Counted from the first letter of the stretch, positions 21,724 to 33,151 are shown. The stretch: 64,000 nt of DNA from Protopterus annectens (GCF_019279795.1 NC_056731.1:869539175-869603174); one strand, 5' to 3'. Notes: generated by a model from the letters alone, not told the origin. Numbers and translations are program-made.

Positions 21724-22948
21724 CTTAACATATTCAGATTTAAAGAACAAATAAACAGTCAATTTAAGCTACTAAAACCAAAAAGTAAGACTGCTGTATA
21801 ACTGAACTGCAGGGAGAAATAGTCCTAAAGAAAAATAAAACAGCCAAAACACTTAAAAATTGGTGTGTTGATCATAAGGCATACTCTCAAATCAAAAAAA
21901 ACACAGTACGTTTCAGTCAGAAGTGATTGGGTTAAATAGACTAAAAGAAATCAATTTAATCATGATAAAAGTAAAAAAATCATCCAGGATACTAAAACAG
22001 AACCTGGTGCCATTATAGCTGTGACTATCTTAAAGCGCAGAATAAGGGGACTGGGGAAGGGTCCTTAGTCGCAGAGCATTGAGTAAAATGACAGGTGCCA
22101 AGTCTGAAAGTTTCAGATGCAGAGTTAAGTACTACCAGCCTTACTCCAGAGGGGGTGAAAATGGAAGTCCCAAAATCTCATATCTGTGATTTAAGGCCTC
22201 ATCCAAAAGACAGTGAGTAGTGCAGCATTCTCTCATACCTCTCAACTGTTCAGATTTCCACAGAATGTCTGCTTCACATTTTTGGTCTGATCTTCATAAA
22301 ATTTGTGGTTTTCTGACAAATTGAGGACTAAAGTCAGTAAACAATGACAGATATGAGTTATAAATTTTGTATCCTTTAGAAAATGCATGCTAAAACAAAA
22401 TGTGTTATTCTACCAACTTTCTAAGTTTATAGTAGCAATATTTTATTTTTTTCCTGACTTTGGGCATTTGTCCATTCATTATTTTTGGCTTTGCCCAGAT
22501 TTCTTATGCTGTGGTATATTTGTGATGCTTTACAGTACCACTACAGGAAAATAAATCTGAGCAACTATGACTGCTGTGCAAATAGAATCAACAATGTTCT
22601 GATCTTCTTGACATTAAAGGAAAAATGCTACCTGCTGAACCACTTCCAGTAGTTTGAGACAGGAGGAAAAACAGACTACAGGAAAACATTCATGTAAAGA
22701 AGAGACTGAACTGCAAAGACTGCATTCCTTTAAAAATGGCAAACCTGGTGAGTTGGGAGCTTCAAATGGCAATAGAAAACTACACGGGTTCTGCAAGAGA
22801 GTTCCAAACAACTTGCAGCAAAAGCAAAATTAACTGAGTGGGAAGAGAAAGATGCATAAAAAGGAAAGCTTTAAAGAAATGTCGCCACAAAGTACAACTG
22901 TACAAGTATAGTTATCTAAGTAAACTTACTTTAACAATAGATTTTCTA
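21724..22948. other. Non-coding stretch right of DIRS-B1
   Basis: AT-rich, no convincing coding frame or RNA gene. At about 22888-22935 'gtacaactgtacaagtatag' with the following 'ctaagtaaacttac' faintly resembles a DIRS left end next to the inverted repeat at 22949. Confidence 0.45.
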
Positions 22949-23066
22949 ATGATCACTGCTGCAGTAGCCTAAGCGATATGTGTTACATCCTGCATAGGAT
23001 ATAACCACAGAGATACCCTGTTCAGGATATAACCCATATATCTTGGGCTACTGCAGCACTGATCAA
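22949..23066. repeat. Short inverted repeat (about 42-bp arms)
   Basis: 22949-22990 (atgatcactgctgcagtagc...) is largely the complement of 23025-23066 (...gctactgcagcactgatcaat), separated by about 34 bp. 'aggatataacc' occurs twice near the loop. 'ctgctgcagt' recalls the 'cactgttgcagtca' segment of family B ends, so it may be a remnant terminus of another DIRS family or a MITE-like foldback. Confidence 0.6.
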
Positions 23067-23094
23067 TAAAAACAACCTTGGTCTTTATAATGCT

Positions 23095-23410
23095 TCTTCT
23101 TTCGACTTTTCCTGGTTAGGGGTCGCCACAATGGATCACCTGTCCGCTCATGATTGGCAGTGGAGTTTTACGGTGTCAAGTTGCCAGCCCGGTGCCCAAC
23201 CTTCCACAGAAGGTACACACTCACACCTAGGGCCAATTTAGAGTGTCCAATCCACCTACAGCATGTCTTTGGGATGTAGGAGGAAACCGGAGCACCCGGA
23301 GGAAACCCACGTGACCACAGGGAGGACATGCAGACTCCGCACAGAAGGCACCCCAGCCGAGGATCAAACCTCTTGCTGTGAGGCAGCAACGCTGACCATT
23401 GCATAATGCA
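23095..23410. repeat. Old dispersed repeat of the 'ggggtcgccacaatggatca' type
   Basis: Contains 'cttttcctggttaggggtcg', 'ccaatttagagtgtccaatc', 'ggaggaaaccggagcacccg' and 'gaggatcaaacctcttgctg'. I recognise this combination as a dispersed repeat common in fish and other lower vertebrates. I cannot name the family (SINE or LINE tail) with confidence. Confidence 0.55.
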
Positions 23411-23589
23411 ATTACACAAAAGTATCTTAGCCATGGAGCATTCTCACTAGCCTCATATGTAAAGCCACAGAGAACAGTAACTCGGACCAAATTAATCTGG
23501 ACACTGAAAATCTCTTAAGCCTGGACTCCCCCCATCCATTCAGTTTTGTTGGTTAGGTCCTGCAAAAGTAAATTAAGCAGCGGACAGCA

Positions 23590-24390
23590 GTTATGCAGTC
23601 AATACAGCATAGCTGGACGTGGCCAAGGCCATTGACTATTTTTCATGTAGGTATTTTTGAAGTCCTTGCCAATCTGAATACAAGTACACGTATTGTACAG
23701 TGAACTGTTCTGGTAGATACTGTAGTTACATTCACAGATGCCACTTCAGAAAACAAAAAAAGTCACCTGTGATCAATCACAAGGCTCACTTCTGGTCTCC
23801 ATCTCTTTAAATTGCATCTATTTCTCAGACCTGCAAGCCAATGCTTCTGGCCTACAACTACAAATGTTTGATGACAACTGTAAAGTAGGTGCTGTTGGTT
23901 GTTCCACCACTGACTCAATGGCTCCAGCATGAATTAGACTGTTAAATTGGTACCAAGGACAACAGTATCAAAATAAACATGAAAAAATGTATTTGTAGCT
24001 CACATTAGTACAAAACAAATTCTGCATCATACCATACAGGCGAGATACCCCCACCAATCAATATCACAATTGATTTAGGTACTCCACCATTACAACTATG
24101 CAGTAGTCTGGAAATCATTATGTCTAGCTCAACTAATTTCCAAAGATATCTCCTGGGGGAGCAAAGAAATCTAAATTCCACTTTGCTCATCTCTTTATCA
24201 GACCTATTACTGAAAATATAATGGGTATTTTGGTATGTAAAACATATCACTCAATCTGACAGGCATGGAGATTCCTAGTTAAGATCAATGGCCTCAGCAT
24301 CCTCTGTTATTCTGAAAGACTGGCAACCCTCTCTCCGCATTTGGTCACAGACTCCTCCATTGCAATGGGTCTAGCCTTCCAAGTCATAAG
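23590..24390 (+). pseudogene. Second, strongly decayed copy of the LINE found at 1-2730
   Basis: Short pieces align with the first LINE: a stop then LDVAKAIDYF (first copy MDLAKAFDTI), LANLNTSTRIV (SLNINAYVTRW), FSDLQANASGLQL...FDDNCKVGAV (FLEVQANTEGLWLTKFADDCKLGAI), and HLFIRPITENIMGI (SSLIRPIIEYNDPF). Both copies share the same RT deletion that brings QAN next to LGPL/SLNCIYF, so they may come from one defective source. Many stops and shifts. Confidence 0.7.
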
Positions 24391-24872
24391 AGACCCAATC
24401 CTGCTCCTCAACCTTCTATTCCTTCATAGAAAAATGGCTCCTCCAATATTTGTTTAAAGCACCTAAACCTTCAACAGATAAACATGTTGGTGTGACAGAT
24501 TCATATCTCTATATATCCACCCACCACTTCTGGGACAAATTCCTACTACATTTCAAGCAATATAATACCCCAGCCACTATCAAGATAAATGAATGGGCAG
24601 CCTCAAATTCTCCAGCAGTTTATCTAAGTGCTTCCCTTCCTTAAAGCTAAAGAGAACTTCTGAATATGGTTTACTGTCTAGGCTTGCAATGGTCTGCATA
24701 TTGATTACTTAATATTTTACCCATTAAACCTTTTTTATCTTCACTTAAGTGTATGAAGTTTGGCCATATGCAGCTGTAGAGAGAAAAAAACACTGCCTCC
24801 ACCTTAACTTGTAAATGCTGGCTTACAAGGTGCATATCTGGCTACTCCAGGAGTCATGTTTATAGCAGTTAA
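24391..24872. other. Non-coding stretch, no recognised feature
   Basis: AT-rich, possibly the decayed tail of the LINE copy. Ends at the DIRS-A3 junction. Confidence 0.4.
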
Positions 24873-25134
24873 TTAGAAGTTATGTACTTACCATAATGTT
24901 CCATCTGAGTAGGTGGATTCATTTGTCTGCAACCTGTGGGTTATGGATCCGATATCGGATCCGAACCGGCATGGTTATCCAGCTATGAATCCGAGCTCTT
25001 AGCTCCTCCCCTCACCCATAATGCCCTGCTCTCCCTACATGACCTCAGATCGAGTTTGCCCTGAATCAAAATACCCTGGAAGGGTAACATAATATGCAGG
25101 AAACTGACAAGGCCAGGGGGATAGGAGGGCGGGA

Positions 25135-25240
25135 TGGTTGCAGACAAATGAATCCACCTACTCAGATGGACCGTTATGGTAAGTACATAACTTCTAAATC
25201 TGAAGTAGGAGATCCATTTGTCTGCAACCTGTGGGACAGA
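25135..25240 (-). repeat. DIRS-A3 ICR
   Basis: cctactcagatggaccgtta, tggtaagtacataacttc, taa, atctgaagtaggaga. Its complement joins the right end (ctacttcagat) through tta to the left end (gaagttatgtac). Confidence 0.85.
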
Positions 25241-25270
25241 GTCCCCAGCTACCTGAATCTTGGGCGGCCG

Positions 25271-26480
25271 TCATGGAAGGATATTCCGGAGCACCGCGGA
25301 GCCAAAGGATGCTCTACCTCTAGATGTGATATCCAGCTTGTAATGAGAAATAAAGGTATGAGATGAAGCCCAAGCGGCTGCTGAACAAATGTCATCCAGA
25401 GGAATCCTAGCCTTAAAGGCTGCTGAGGTAGAAACTGACTGGGTCGAATGGGCATGGACTCCCTCCGGTGCGGGCCTCCCAGAAGCCTGATAAGCTAAAA
25501 GAATACATTGCGAAATCCAGCGTGACAAGGAGACTTTGGAAATTGGCTTACCCAGATTGAATTTGGCAAAGGAAATGAACAACTGGTCGGATTGCCTATG
25601 ACCAGCTGTCCTGTTAAGATAAAAACGAAGATGCTTGTGAACATCCAAGGAATGCAGCTCGTATTCACCCTTGTTTTGATATTTAGGAAAGAAAACAGGG
25701 AGGTTAATGGACTGATTAATGTTTGCTTCTGAAGCTACCTTAGGAAGAAAGGAGGGATTGGTCCTGAGGTATACGCAGTCTGGATGGAAGACCAAGTAAG
25801 GAGGCTTCATGGATAAGGCTTGAAGTTCCGAAACTCTTTTGGCCGAAGTAATGGCTACTAAAAAAGCAGTCTTGAGGGATAAAAATTTAAGATCTACTGT
25901 GGCCGCAGGTTCGAAGGGGGGAGCGGTCAAGGCCTGAAGAACCAAAGAAAGATCCCATGGAGGAACCGCTTGCTTGATAGGGGGTCTAAGGAGAAAGGTG
26001 CCTTTTAGGAAGATTTTACACAATTTGGAAGACATAAGAGGTCCAAAAGTCATGACCAACATGATGAGAAATGGCCGCGAGCTGCACTTTGACCGTGGAA
26101 CTACTGGCACCATCATTAAAAAGAGTGGTTAGGAAGTCTAGCACCAGAGGAACGGGAACGGTAAAGGGATCTAGACCTTGCTGCTCCGCCCAAATGGAGA
26201 ATCGTTTCCATTTACTGCGGTAAACTTTCCTGGTAGATGGTTTATGAGCCGCTACCAGGATGGCCTTAACGGGGGACGAGATACCGGGAGTCCTAATTAG
26301 GAGTGGAACTGGAGCAGACAAGCAGTCAGCTTCAGGTTGTCCAGATTCGGAGTTGGTAGGTTCGATGGGTGCGATATCAGATCCGGAATGGGATCTAGAA
26401 TCCAAGGTGGATTCACCGAGTGAGACCTTATGTAAGGGAACCAGACCTGTCGAGGCCAGAATGGGGCAATGAGGATCATT
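25271..26480 (-). pseudogene. DIRS-A3 tyrosine recombinase, frameshifted and missing a catalytic Arg
   Basis: N-terminal half in 26990-26016 (SSPVKAILVAAHKPSTRKVY, KWKRFSIWAEQQG), C-terminal half in 26116-25271 (WDLSLVLQALTAPPFEPA, ITSAKRVSELQAL, LDVHKHLRFYLNRTAG, HTFISHYKL). The first Arg box reads SAKRVSEL. The second box reads AHSTQSVST where sisters have HSTR, so the catalytic Arg of H-x-x-R is Gln. One frameshift near 26040-26090 at SHHVG. The enzyme should be dead even if made. Confidence 0.87.
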
Positions 26481-26990
26481 CTGCACCCCAACCAAGAGGC
26501 TTTCCCCAGAGCCCTCGCAAGCAGTGTCTTGTTCCAAAGGAACAGCTTGGGGCACTGAAGCGGGCTGTCCCAGTGGCCGGATGGTGGAAGCCTGACCCAG
26601 TGCAGATGGAGCACGGGACGGAGCCGAAGCAAGTGCCGGGGGTCCGGAAGCCCTCAACAGAGCCCTCTCCACTACATCAAAAGCCGAGGGGGAGCCAGCC
26701 TCAACCAAAGGATCCGAAAGTCGGCTCCCCCTCGGATCAGAAGAGTGGATCGGAGCCGGCCCCGAGACACTCGGATCCGAGGGACCAGTGCGCTCCAACA
26801 CAGACAGCGCCGAAGGCACACTAAATCCCCCGGATCCGAAGGTCGGAGCCAGGCTCCGAGAGGTCGGATCCGAAGTACCTAGTACTATCGGCGCCAACCC
26901 ACCCCCGGCTCCGAAGCTGCACGGCTCCAAACGCTCCGAACCCGGGTAGCGGGTCGGAGAAGGAGCTATAGGCTTGAAAAATGGGGTCAA
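26016..26990 (-). other. Gag-recombinase fusion reading frame created by the deletion
   Basis: 324 codons without a stop. About 1-165 are the Ser/Pro-rich Gag middle (repeated SDP and EP motifs); from QNDPHCPILAST on it reads the YR frame into the core-binding domain. The RT-RNase H deletion junction is near 26490. Full-length relatives have no such frame. Confidence 0.7.
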
Positions 26991-27640
26991 GCTCCCCCCC
27001 AGAGGGGGGGGGGGGAGGCAGGAGCACTCCCATCTGTATCTGGACCTGGATGAATCTTCTCATCATCCAGTCCAGATCAGCGTCGGAAAGGCTATATGTA
27101 GATCTCGAAGAGGCTACCGAGGTAGGCCTTGAGTGCCTCCTCGATAGCCTCGACGGAGATCGGGTCTCCTCCTCCTCAGGCCCCGGTGAAAAGCAGACCG
27201 GAGCCGAGGGGGAGGAGAGCCAGCAGCCAAGGAGGCCGGAGGAGAAGCCCGCTTAGCTGGCGGGGCTGAAACGGAGGTCTCGGCCCGCCGCTTATGGTGC
27301 TTCTCTCTCTGATCCTTTTTTCTTGCCTCTCTCTCCCCTCCAACCCAGCAGTGGGAGGTTGAGTCCCAGGTGGAGGAGGGGGAGCAGGCGAGGAGGGAAC
27401 CGAAGCCACGGTACCCACCACAGGAGCCGAAGCCGAGTCCGGGGGTAGAAGTCCCGCCAGGACCAGCTTCGACCTCCGCTCCTTCAATGCCCTGGGGTTG
27501 AACCCTGCACAAATGGAACATCCAGAAGTGAGGTGTTCAACCCCAAGGCATCGAACGCACCGAGTGTGGCCATCAGCAGGGGAAAGCTTATGGCCACACT
27601 CGGAGCACTTAGAGAATATTGCCTTAGGGGCTTCTGACAT
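26500..27640 (-). pseudogene. DIRS-A3 gag, N-terminal part
   Basis: Starts at the Met of SEAPKAIFSKCSECGHKL. The Cys/His cluster is clear (CSECGHK, DGHTRCVRCLGVEHL, CSICAGFNPRALKERRSK). Pro-rich spacer after residue ~70, then a frame change near 27180 and the Ser/Pro-rich segment that runs into the recombinase frame. Gag differs from A1/A2 more than those differ from each other. Confidence 0.8.
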
Positions 27641-27650
27641 AACTAAAGTC

Positions 27651-27668
27651 TTTTTTTTTTTTTTTTTT
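27651..27668. repeat. Poly-T tract upstream of DIRS-A3 gag
   Basis: Uninterrupted T run (A on the coding strand) just upstream of the gag start. Confidence 0.9.
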
Positions 27669-27929
27669 ATACAAAAAAAATAAAAGACAGAGAACTAGTA
27701 CTAAACTAGCACACACACAAGGCCCCAAACAGTACACTCAAACAGAAACTACGACCAGTGAGGGGAGGGTATAAACTTAAAGTTTAAAAAGTAAAAAGTT
27801 TAAACAAACTATGAAAAGATTAAGGGGAACCTAACACAATCACTCAAAGCTAACTGCAAAAATTCAAAATAAAGCTTTCTTTAGGTAAAATAGTCACTTA
27901 GTTGAAGAGCTCAGACGATCCAAGACCTG

Positions 27930-28097
27930 GTTACCAGCGCGGCAAACTAGATCTAAGGTCATGTAGGGAGAGCAGGGCATTATGGGTGAGGGGAGGAGCT
28001 AAGAGCTCGATCCATAGCTGGATAACCATGCCGGTTCGGATCCGATATCGGATCCATAACCCACAGGTTGCAGACAAATGAATCTCCTACTTCAGAT
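27930..28097 (-). repeat. DIRS-A3 right (5') inverted terminal repeat
   Basis: gcggcaaactagatctaagg, ggttcggatccgatatcgga, ending caaatgaatctcctacttcagat. Inverted copy of about 24900-25062. Confidence 0.85.
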
Positions 28098-28569
28098 GTA
28101 CTGGTTTTCTACACTACAAAATAAATAAAAACTGGAAGGGAAAAAAAGGCAGTTTAAAAAAAAACACTAGTCGCAGTGATGGTGAACCTTTAGGGCTCAA
28201 CATGTCAAAAATTAGAAAATGTCTATCTTGACCCTGATGGGTTGTCACCCCCCCCCCCCCCAAACAAGAGAGAAACAATTCTTCACATATTCATTTAAGA
28301 AAATACAGTCCAATTGTGTGTTGCTATGCACTACACAAGTAAAAGATCAGTGACTTACAACAGACAAATGATATGTACACTTAAAATAGTGCACCAAAAA
28401 ATTACCCTACTTTTAATAATTTTGAATTGAACTGAAAAAAAAATATGGAACACATTGCATTTTATTTCATTAACATCAATTAATGACTTTTTTTGCTGAG
28501 TTTTAATAGATGAGAGCAAGGTCATATATTTCTTGCATTTTTGTTCAGTTTCTTTGTTAATTCGGGTGT
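28098..28569. other. Non-coding stretch with poly-C tract
   Basis: AT-rich, no gene. A run of about 15 C at 28247-28261 is the only distinct feature. Confidence 0.5.
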
Positions 28570-28577
28570 TGGTGAAC

Positions 28578-29591
28578 CAGGGACGTAGCTAGAGTTTGTG
28601 CCGCCTGGGGTTGAGTTCGCCACCTCCCCTCACAAAATAAAGCATAATACACATCATAGTCATACAAAAAGTGAAAAGGATGGTTCTCGTATCCATTGTT
28701 AAAAGCAATGCCTCACCTTTGATACAAGTTTGTGGATTGCAACTCCAGCTTGTCCAATTATGCAAAAGCACTTCCTTGACACACAAATTATTTCTCCAGT
28801 AACCCCTTCATTACTTTGTTTTGTGTATGCACGAGAACTAAAATGACAATTATTTTGACCAGTGTCACTCCAACAGTCTTACCATTTATGCACAAGCACT
28901 TCCCTGATGCACAAATTATTTCCCCAAGCAGCATCTTCATTAGTATGTCCAGGTACACACAAGCACAAAGTGAAACATTTCCCAGAGACCCCTTCAGTAA
29001 AATGTTCAGATACAGTATGTACAAGCACCAAAATTACACATCTGCCAAAGCGACCCCTTCAGTAACATTCCTAATATGTGTACAAGCACCAAAATGAAAC
29101 ATTCACCCAAGTGACCCCTTCAGTAAAATGTTGAGGTATGCAAAGCACCAAAATGAATCATTTGCCCAAACGACCCCTTCAGTAACATTCCTAATGTGTG
29201 TATAAGCACCAAATCACCCAAGCGACCCCTTCAGTAAAATATTTCTATGCATTCCTATATTTATTAAAATAAATCAATTACTTAAGTACCTGTCTTTTAT
29301 ATTTGTCTTCTTGGCCCGGGGGTCCTGCTGCTATTTTCCCATGCTGTTCCACATCTAGGTGTGCGGTTGCGTGACCATTAAAAGAGCTTACTGTTGGGCC
29401 TGCTGTTGCCTGTGTGTGCATGTCATGGTGTGCAACTTACGCAAACAGAAAGTCGCCATGGCACCACCTGACTAACCACCAGGCCAAAAAAAAAACAACC
29501 CATAACAGCTTCTCAGGAGAAAAAAAACAGCAACTTATAGAGTGCCGCCCGGGGTGGACCACCCCTTTCACCCTCACTAGCTATGCCTCTG
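28578..29591. mobile_element. Non-autonomous hAT-like DNA transposon
   Basis: Left end cagggacgtagctag and right end ctagctatgcctctg are inverted repeats (about 13 of 15 match). They are flanked by tggtgaac (28570-28577) and tggtgaat (29592-29599), an 8-bp target duplication with one difference. 'cagggrcgtagctag' ends with 8-bp duplications fit the hAT superfamily. No transposase frame exists in the 1014 bp; the middle is a degenerate tandem array. Confidence 0.8.
28797..29245. repeat. Degenerate tandem array inside the hAT-like element
   Basis: The block 'gaccccttcagtaa' with 'acaagcaccaaaatgaa' recurs near 28797, 28985, 29051, 29113, 29171 and 29222, at spacings of about 50-65 bp towards the right. 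Copies alternate 'cagtaaaatgtt' and 'cagtaacattcct', suggesting a two-unit higher-order period. Confidence 0.75.
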
Positions 29592-29599
29592 TGGTGAAT

Positions 29600-29982
29600 G
29601 CTGGTGTGTCACCCAAAACGCCATGACTAGTGAAATTCGAAGTGCCAAGAGAAACACTGCACTTCTTGTGATGCTAAGTTCTACTTATAGCATCTCCTGA
29701 AATACACCACAGTTAACTACCAAACAACACCAGTGGTCACTTTGACTAGCAGTCTTCCACCATATTCATTTCAGTTTCATTCTTTCCCCAACTTTCATCA
29801 TTTCTTTCAACTGTTCTTCCTCTTTACTTTTATTCTCTCTCTGGGAAAGAGACTTGCAGATCAAACTGTTACAGCTAGCTGCAACAGCTCCACATCACCC
29901 ACTTCCCTTACACATGAAAGGTTCAATTTGTGGTGCTCCGTGGTGTGTCTCAGATCCGATCCACACATTTAGTATTACAAAG

Positions 29983-30018
<36 letters not shown>

Positions 30019-32329
30019 GGCAACTTGGGAATGTTGTGTAGATTAGGCAACTTGGGAATGTTGTGTAGATTAGACTCTTGAGAATGACAGTATTCAGCTG
30101 GAGACTAAGGGATTTAAAATGCATGATTAATGAGGTAAACTGGGAATCGCAGCTCACAGTCTTAACCCTCTATACATTGCTAGATACCAAGAAAACTTCA
30201 CCTTCAACCTGGACCCCATTCTGTCTAGTCTCCAGTCATTTATATTCATGAAAATGGCTGCTCATGACAGGCTATGACATATGCCCCAATTTTAGTACTT
30301 TAAGACAGTTCCTTTATGCAATATACTACTGATGCTCCAATTATTCAGATTGCACAAGACAAAGAATTGGTTTGGTATACCTTTTTGGGCTAAAAGCTGA
30401 AGCCAAAACCAAACAAATTCTTCCCTGTAAGCTCCTGTACAGCATTTATTTACCAAAGTAAAATACAGCTTAGGAAGAAAGCACCTGCCGGTTTTATGCC
30501 TCAGAAGGTCTGGTAGTGCTAGAAGTCCCTTCACGTCAACTATTCAAAGCCCTGCCTCTGTTCAATGACATTTGCCAATGAAAGCTAGTAGTAACCTGTA
30601 CTGAGGTGGCTGAGGGTATCTTGTAAGACTTAATTTAGTTTTATGTCTAAGAAGGGTTTTTGTTCCAAATAAAAGCCACTGTTCAACTAAAAGAATCAAT
30701 AAATTACAAGATGCTTGCTCTAGCTTTAATGCAAAGCTCTTCCACTGTGTGCAAAAGCTACAGCCCAAAGAAACATTACTGAATCAGAAGTAAAACCGGT
30801 TTGAAATATGCATTATCCCTCCCAGAGTGCACCACAAAGCTGGGTTAAAATACAGTTATGATTACATGTGACAGCATGACCTTATGCTACCCAGCACCTA
30901 TATAGGCACAATAAACCAGTAATGCAGTGCAACAAGCAGAAACCACAGAATTTCCTTTGTGGATTGCAGTGTGGCAATGACAGTGTACTGAATTAACCTG
31001 TCAGAAAAAACATTTTCTCCTGAAAGTGACACAAATTGGCTCACAAACCAAGTCCAAGTCAAGTCTCTCAACCTCATGACGCCCAAATCATTGACTAAGG
31101 ACTTCAAATCAGGGGCACTTTAAATACTGGTATCATTAACTTTCATAGGTGAAAGAATCACTCACACATTCCCCTTAGGACCCAAGGGCACACTCCTGCT
31201 TCTCCTATTTCAAAAAAGGAACACTGTTCTCTTTCCACGATATACAGAAAAAAAAAACCTTCCTCCAGAACCAAAAACACGCTCCTCTAGCAAGACGAAA
31301 AATGCTCTCCCACTCTTCTTCTGGGACACGAGACAGTTGCCTGTTCTTTCAGAAGGCAAGTAATACTACTCTCCAAGAGGGGAAGGAGAATACAACCTTG
31401 CAAATATACTTGTCATAATCCTAAATATTCAATTAAGACCACTGTATCCACAGAAATTAGCTGTAGACACAAATCTGCCTTCCTGTTCCACACCCTTAGG
31501 GCATCGCCTGTAAAGAGATGGTGTCCTCCTCTAGTCTAAGACATCAGCAGATACACAGCTAAAAATGGAGTGCAGTCCACACCATCTTCAGTTCTTGTTG
31601 GGCAGGTTGGTGCCAGAAATCATCCATGTCCCGAGTCCACAAAAACATCCATGAGCTCTTGTCCCAGGTTTAAGTCCCTGGGGACCTGAAAAGCTGCTTT
31701 CACTGCTCCGAGGCGCTCTGGTGTAGCCTGCCTAAAGCAGCCATAATGTACCCAAAACTGATGTCCTTCTTGGAACTGAGATGAACAGATTTTGTTATGG
31801 TAATCCCGGCCCCCCTTCTTTCAATCATCTGTTCACTCAAGGAAGTGAAGGGCTCTTGGAAAAGGAGGAAGGTGGTTAGGAGTCTGTGTCTATGTCACTG
31901 ATGGAAGACAGACATGCAGAAGTGCACACAGACATACCCATGCTGCTACGGTGTTGCTCTCCTACTTTGGACACAATAGAAGAGTATTCGTGGGTTCTGT
32001 TCAACTAGTTTTATGATATACAAACACATCAATATAGAAGTTTGACTAACTTAAGTAACTTGTATACAAACTAACTACTGCAATCATACATGCTCACTCT
32101 GGCTGCACTCTCAAAATGGCACTGGGAATACAACATGTGCCCAGTATTTATATGTACATGTTCAGTCCTTGATATGCTTCTTAAAGATACAGCAGACACA
32201 CACTGATCTACAGTAAGTATACTCAACTGTACTCAAGCTTGTTCTAGAAGTTACTACTGTAGTACATTCCCTATCCATGGGAAGAATATTAAAGCATTAA
32301 TTGTCCCAAACATGGAAAATACTGCAGTA
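29600..32329. other. Non-coding stretch between the hAT-like element and an old DIRS remnant
   Basis: No coding frame I can recognise and no RNA gene. It holds a T run (29986-30013) followed by a perfect 27-bp tandem duplication. The rest is AT-rich; 31900-32250 could include the terminus of the decayed DIRS whose recombinase begins at about 32330, but I cannot show this. Confidence 0.5.
29986..30072. repeat. Poly-T tract and 27-bp tandem duplication
   Basis: About 28 T, then 'ggcaacttgggaatgttgtg tagatta' twice in a row (30019-30045, 30046-30072) without difference. Confidence 0.9.
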
Positions 32330-33030
32330 AACCTTACACGACAGCAATGCAAAGTCTGCTCTAACTGAAAGTCTGGCCAATATTGTTCAGAAAAGTGCCC
32401 ATGTAGCTGCCTCGCAGATGCTCTGGGCAGATACATTCATAATGAAGGCTACTGCTGTCATCACTGCTCCTGCTGAATGCACTTTCTAGATACTCCCCAC
32501 CAGATTCAAGGAACTACACCTAACATCCAGTAGGTGGAAAGGCCCTTTCCCCTTTTTTGAGGGTTAGGACAGAAGACTGGCACCTGAAGAATCTTAGTCA
32601 GTGCTATTTGAGACACTGACTTTAAGGTTAAACCTGTCCTTATGGGACACTTTGCATGGTTCCTTGCATATAGGGTTAGAAAATGGGAGTATAGTAGCTC
32701 ACCTATGGGTTATGCAAGCATGAAAATAAAGTATACATAAAAACATTAGTGTGTGTGTGTGTGTAGGGGGCAATCTTCAACTGCTTTAGAAATAGCACCT
32801 TGTGAAGAACAGCTTCACTGTTAAGCAGCTAGTGTGTCCAAAGTGAAGTAAAACTGGTGAAGTTGTACCTTAAAGCATAAAAGAGGTTCTGCTTGAACTG
32901 CTCTACCAAGTATTTAAGGACATTGTGCATTGTAGTTCTAGCTACAGAGATTGCATAGGCTCACACCATAGTAAGAACGTCTTCCATTTATCCAGGTAAA
33001 GCTGTCTAGTACTGGGTTCTTCAGCCCTGT
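32330..33030 (-). pseudogene. Remnant of an old DIRS tyrosine recombinase (DIRS-X)
   Basis: Minus-strand pieces in YR order: EEPSTRQLYLDKWK near 32990-33030 (compare SSTRKIYLSKWK), a decayed middle, then ICEAATWA near 32410 and SVRADFALLS near 32345 (compare SRADFGSTVL). The HxxR box is not readable. The copy is much more diverged than A and B. DIRS-B2 begins 120 bp to the right, so B2 probably landed in it. Confidence 0.65.
32749..32764. repeat. Short (GT)n microsatellite
   Basis: Eight GT units in the decayed DIRS-X recombinase region. Confidence 0.85.
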
Positions 33031-33151
33031 AGTAAAATTTAATATACTTCCTATAAGAAATTGACCTTCTAGAGAAAACTGAAACTGATGCAGTTAGGTT
33101 CCGGCTCTAACCAAGGGTAAACTGAGGAGTCTTCCTCCTGAGTGAAGAAAA

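Larger units (their letters stand above)
24873..28097 (-). mobile_element. DIRS-A3: internally deleted DIRS element (divergent family A)
   Basis: 3225 bp with complete ends: left ttagaagttatgtacttacc, right ctcctacttcagat, ICR about 25135-25240. The terminal repeats (24900-25062 and 27930-28097) carry the near-palindrome 'ggatccgatatcggatcc'. Gag (27640 to about 26500) is followed directly by the recombinase region. RT and RNase H are missing, so it is non-autonomous but keeps the cis sites needed to be mobilised by a related element. Confidence 0.92.

Noticed and set aside
23095..23410. Assigning this repeat to a named SINE family
   Set aside because: The motif is familiar from lower-vertebrate repeats, but I cannot identify a tRNA- or 5S-derived promoter head here, so I left it unnamed.
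28247..28261. Poly-C and other homopolymer runs as regulatory elements
   Set aside because: Simple slippage tracts without context; possible sequencing uncertainty.
28780..29250. CRISPR-like spaced repeats
   Set aside because: Units are degenerate, contiguous and lie inside a DNA transposon of a vertebrate genome; no unique spacers of constant length.
31560..31860. Possible host exon (GC-richer stretch with codon-like composition)
   Set aside because: No open frame of useful length in any phase, no recognisable protein and no splice-site pair that I could defend.
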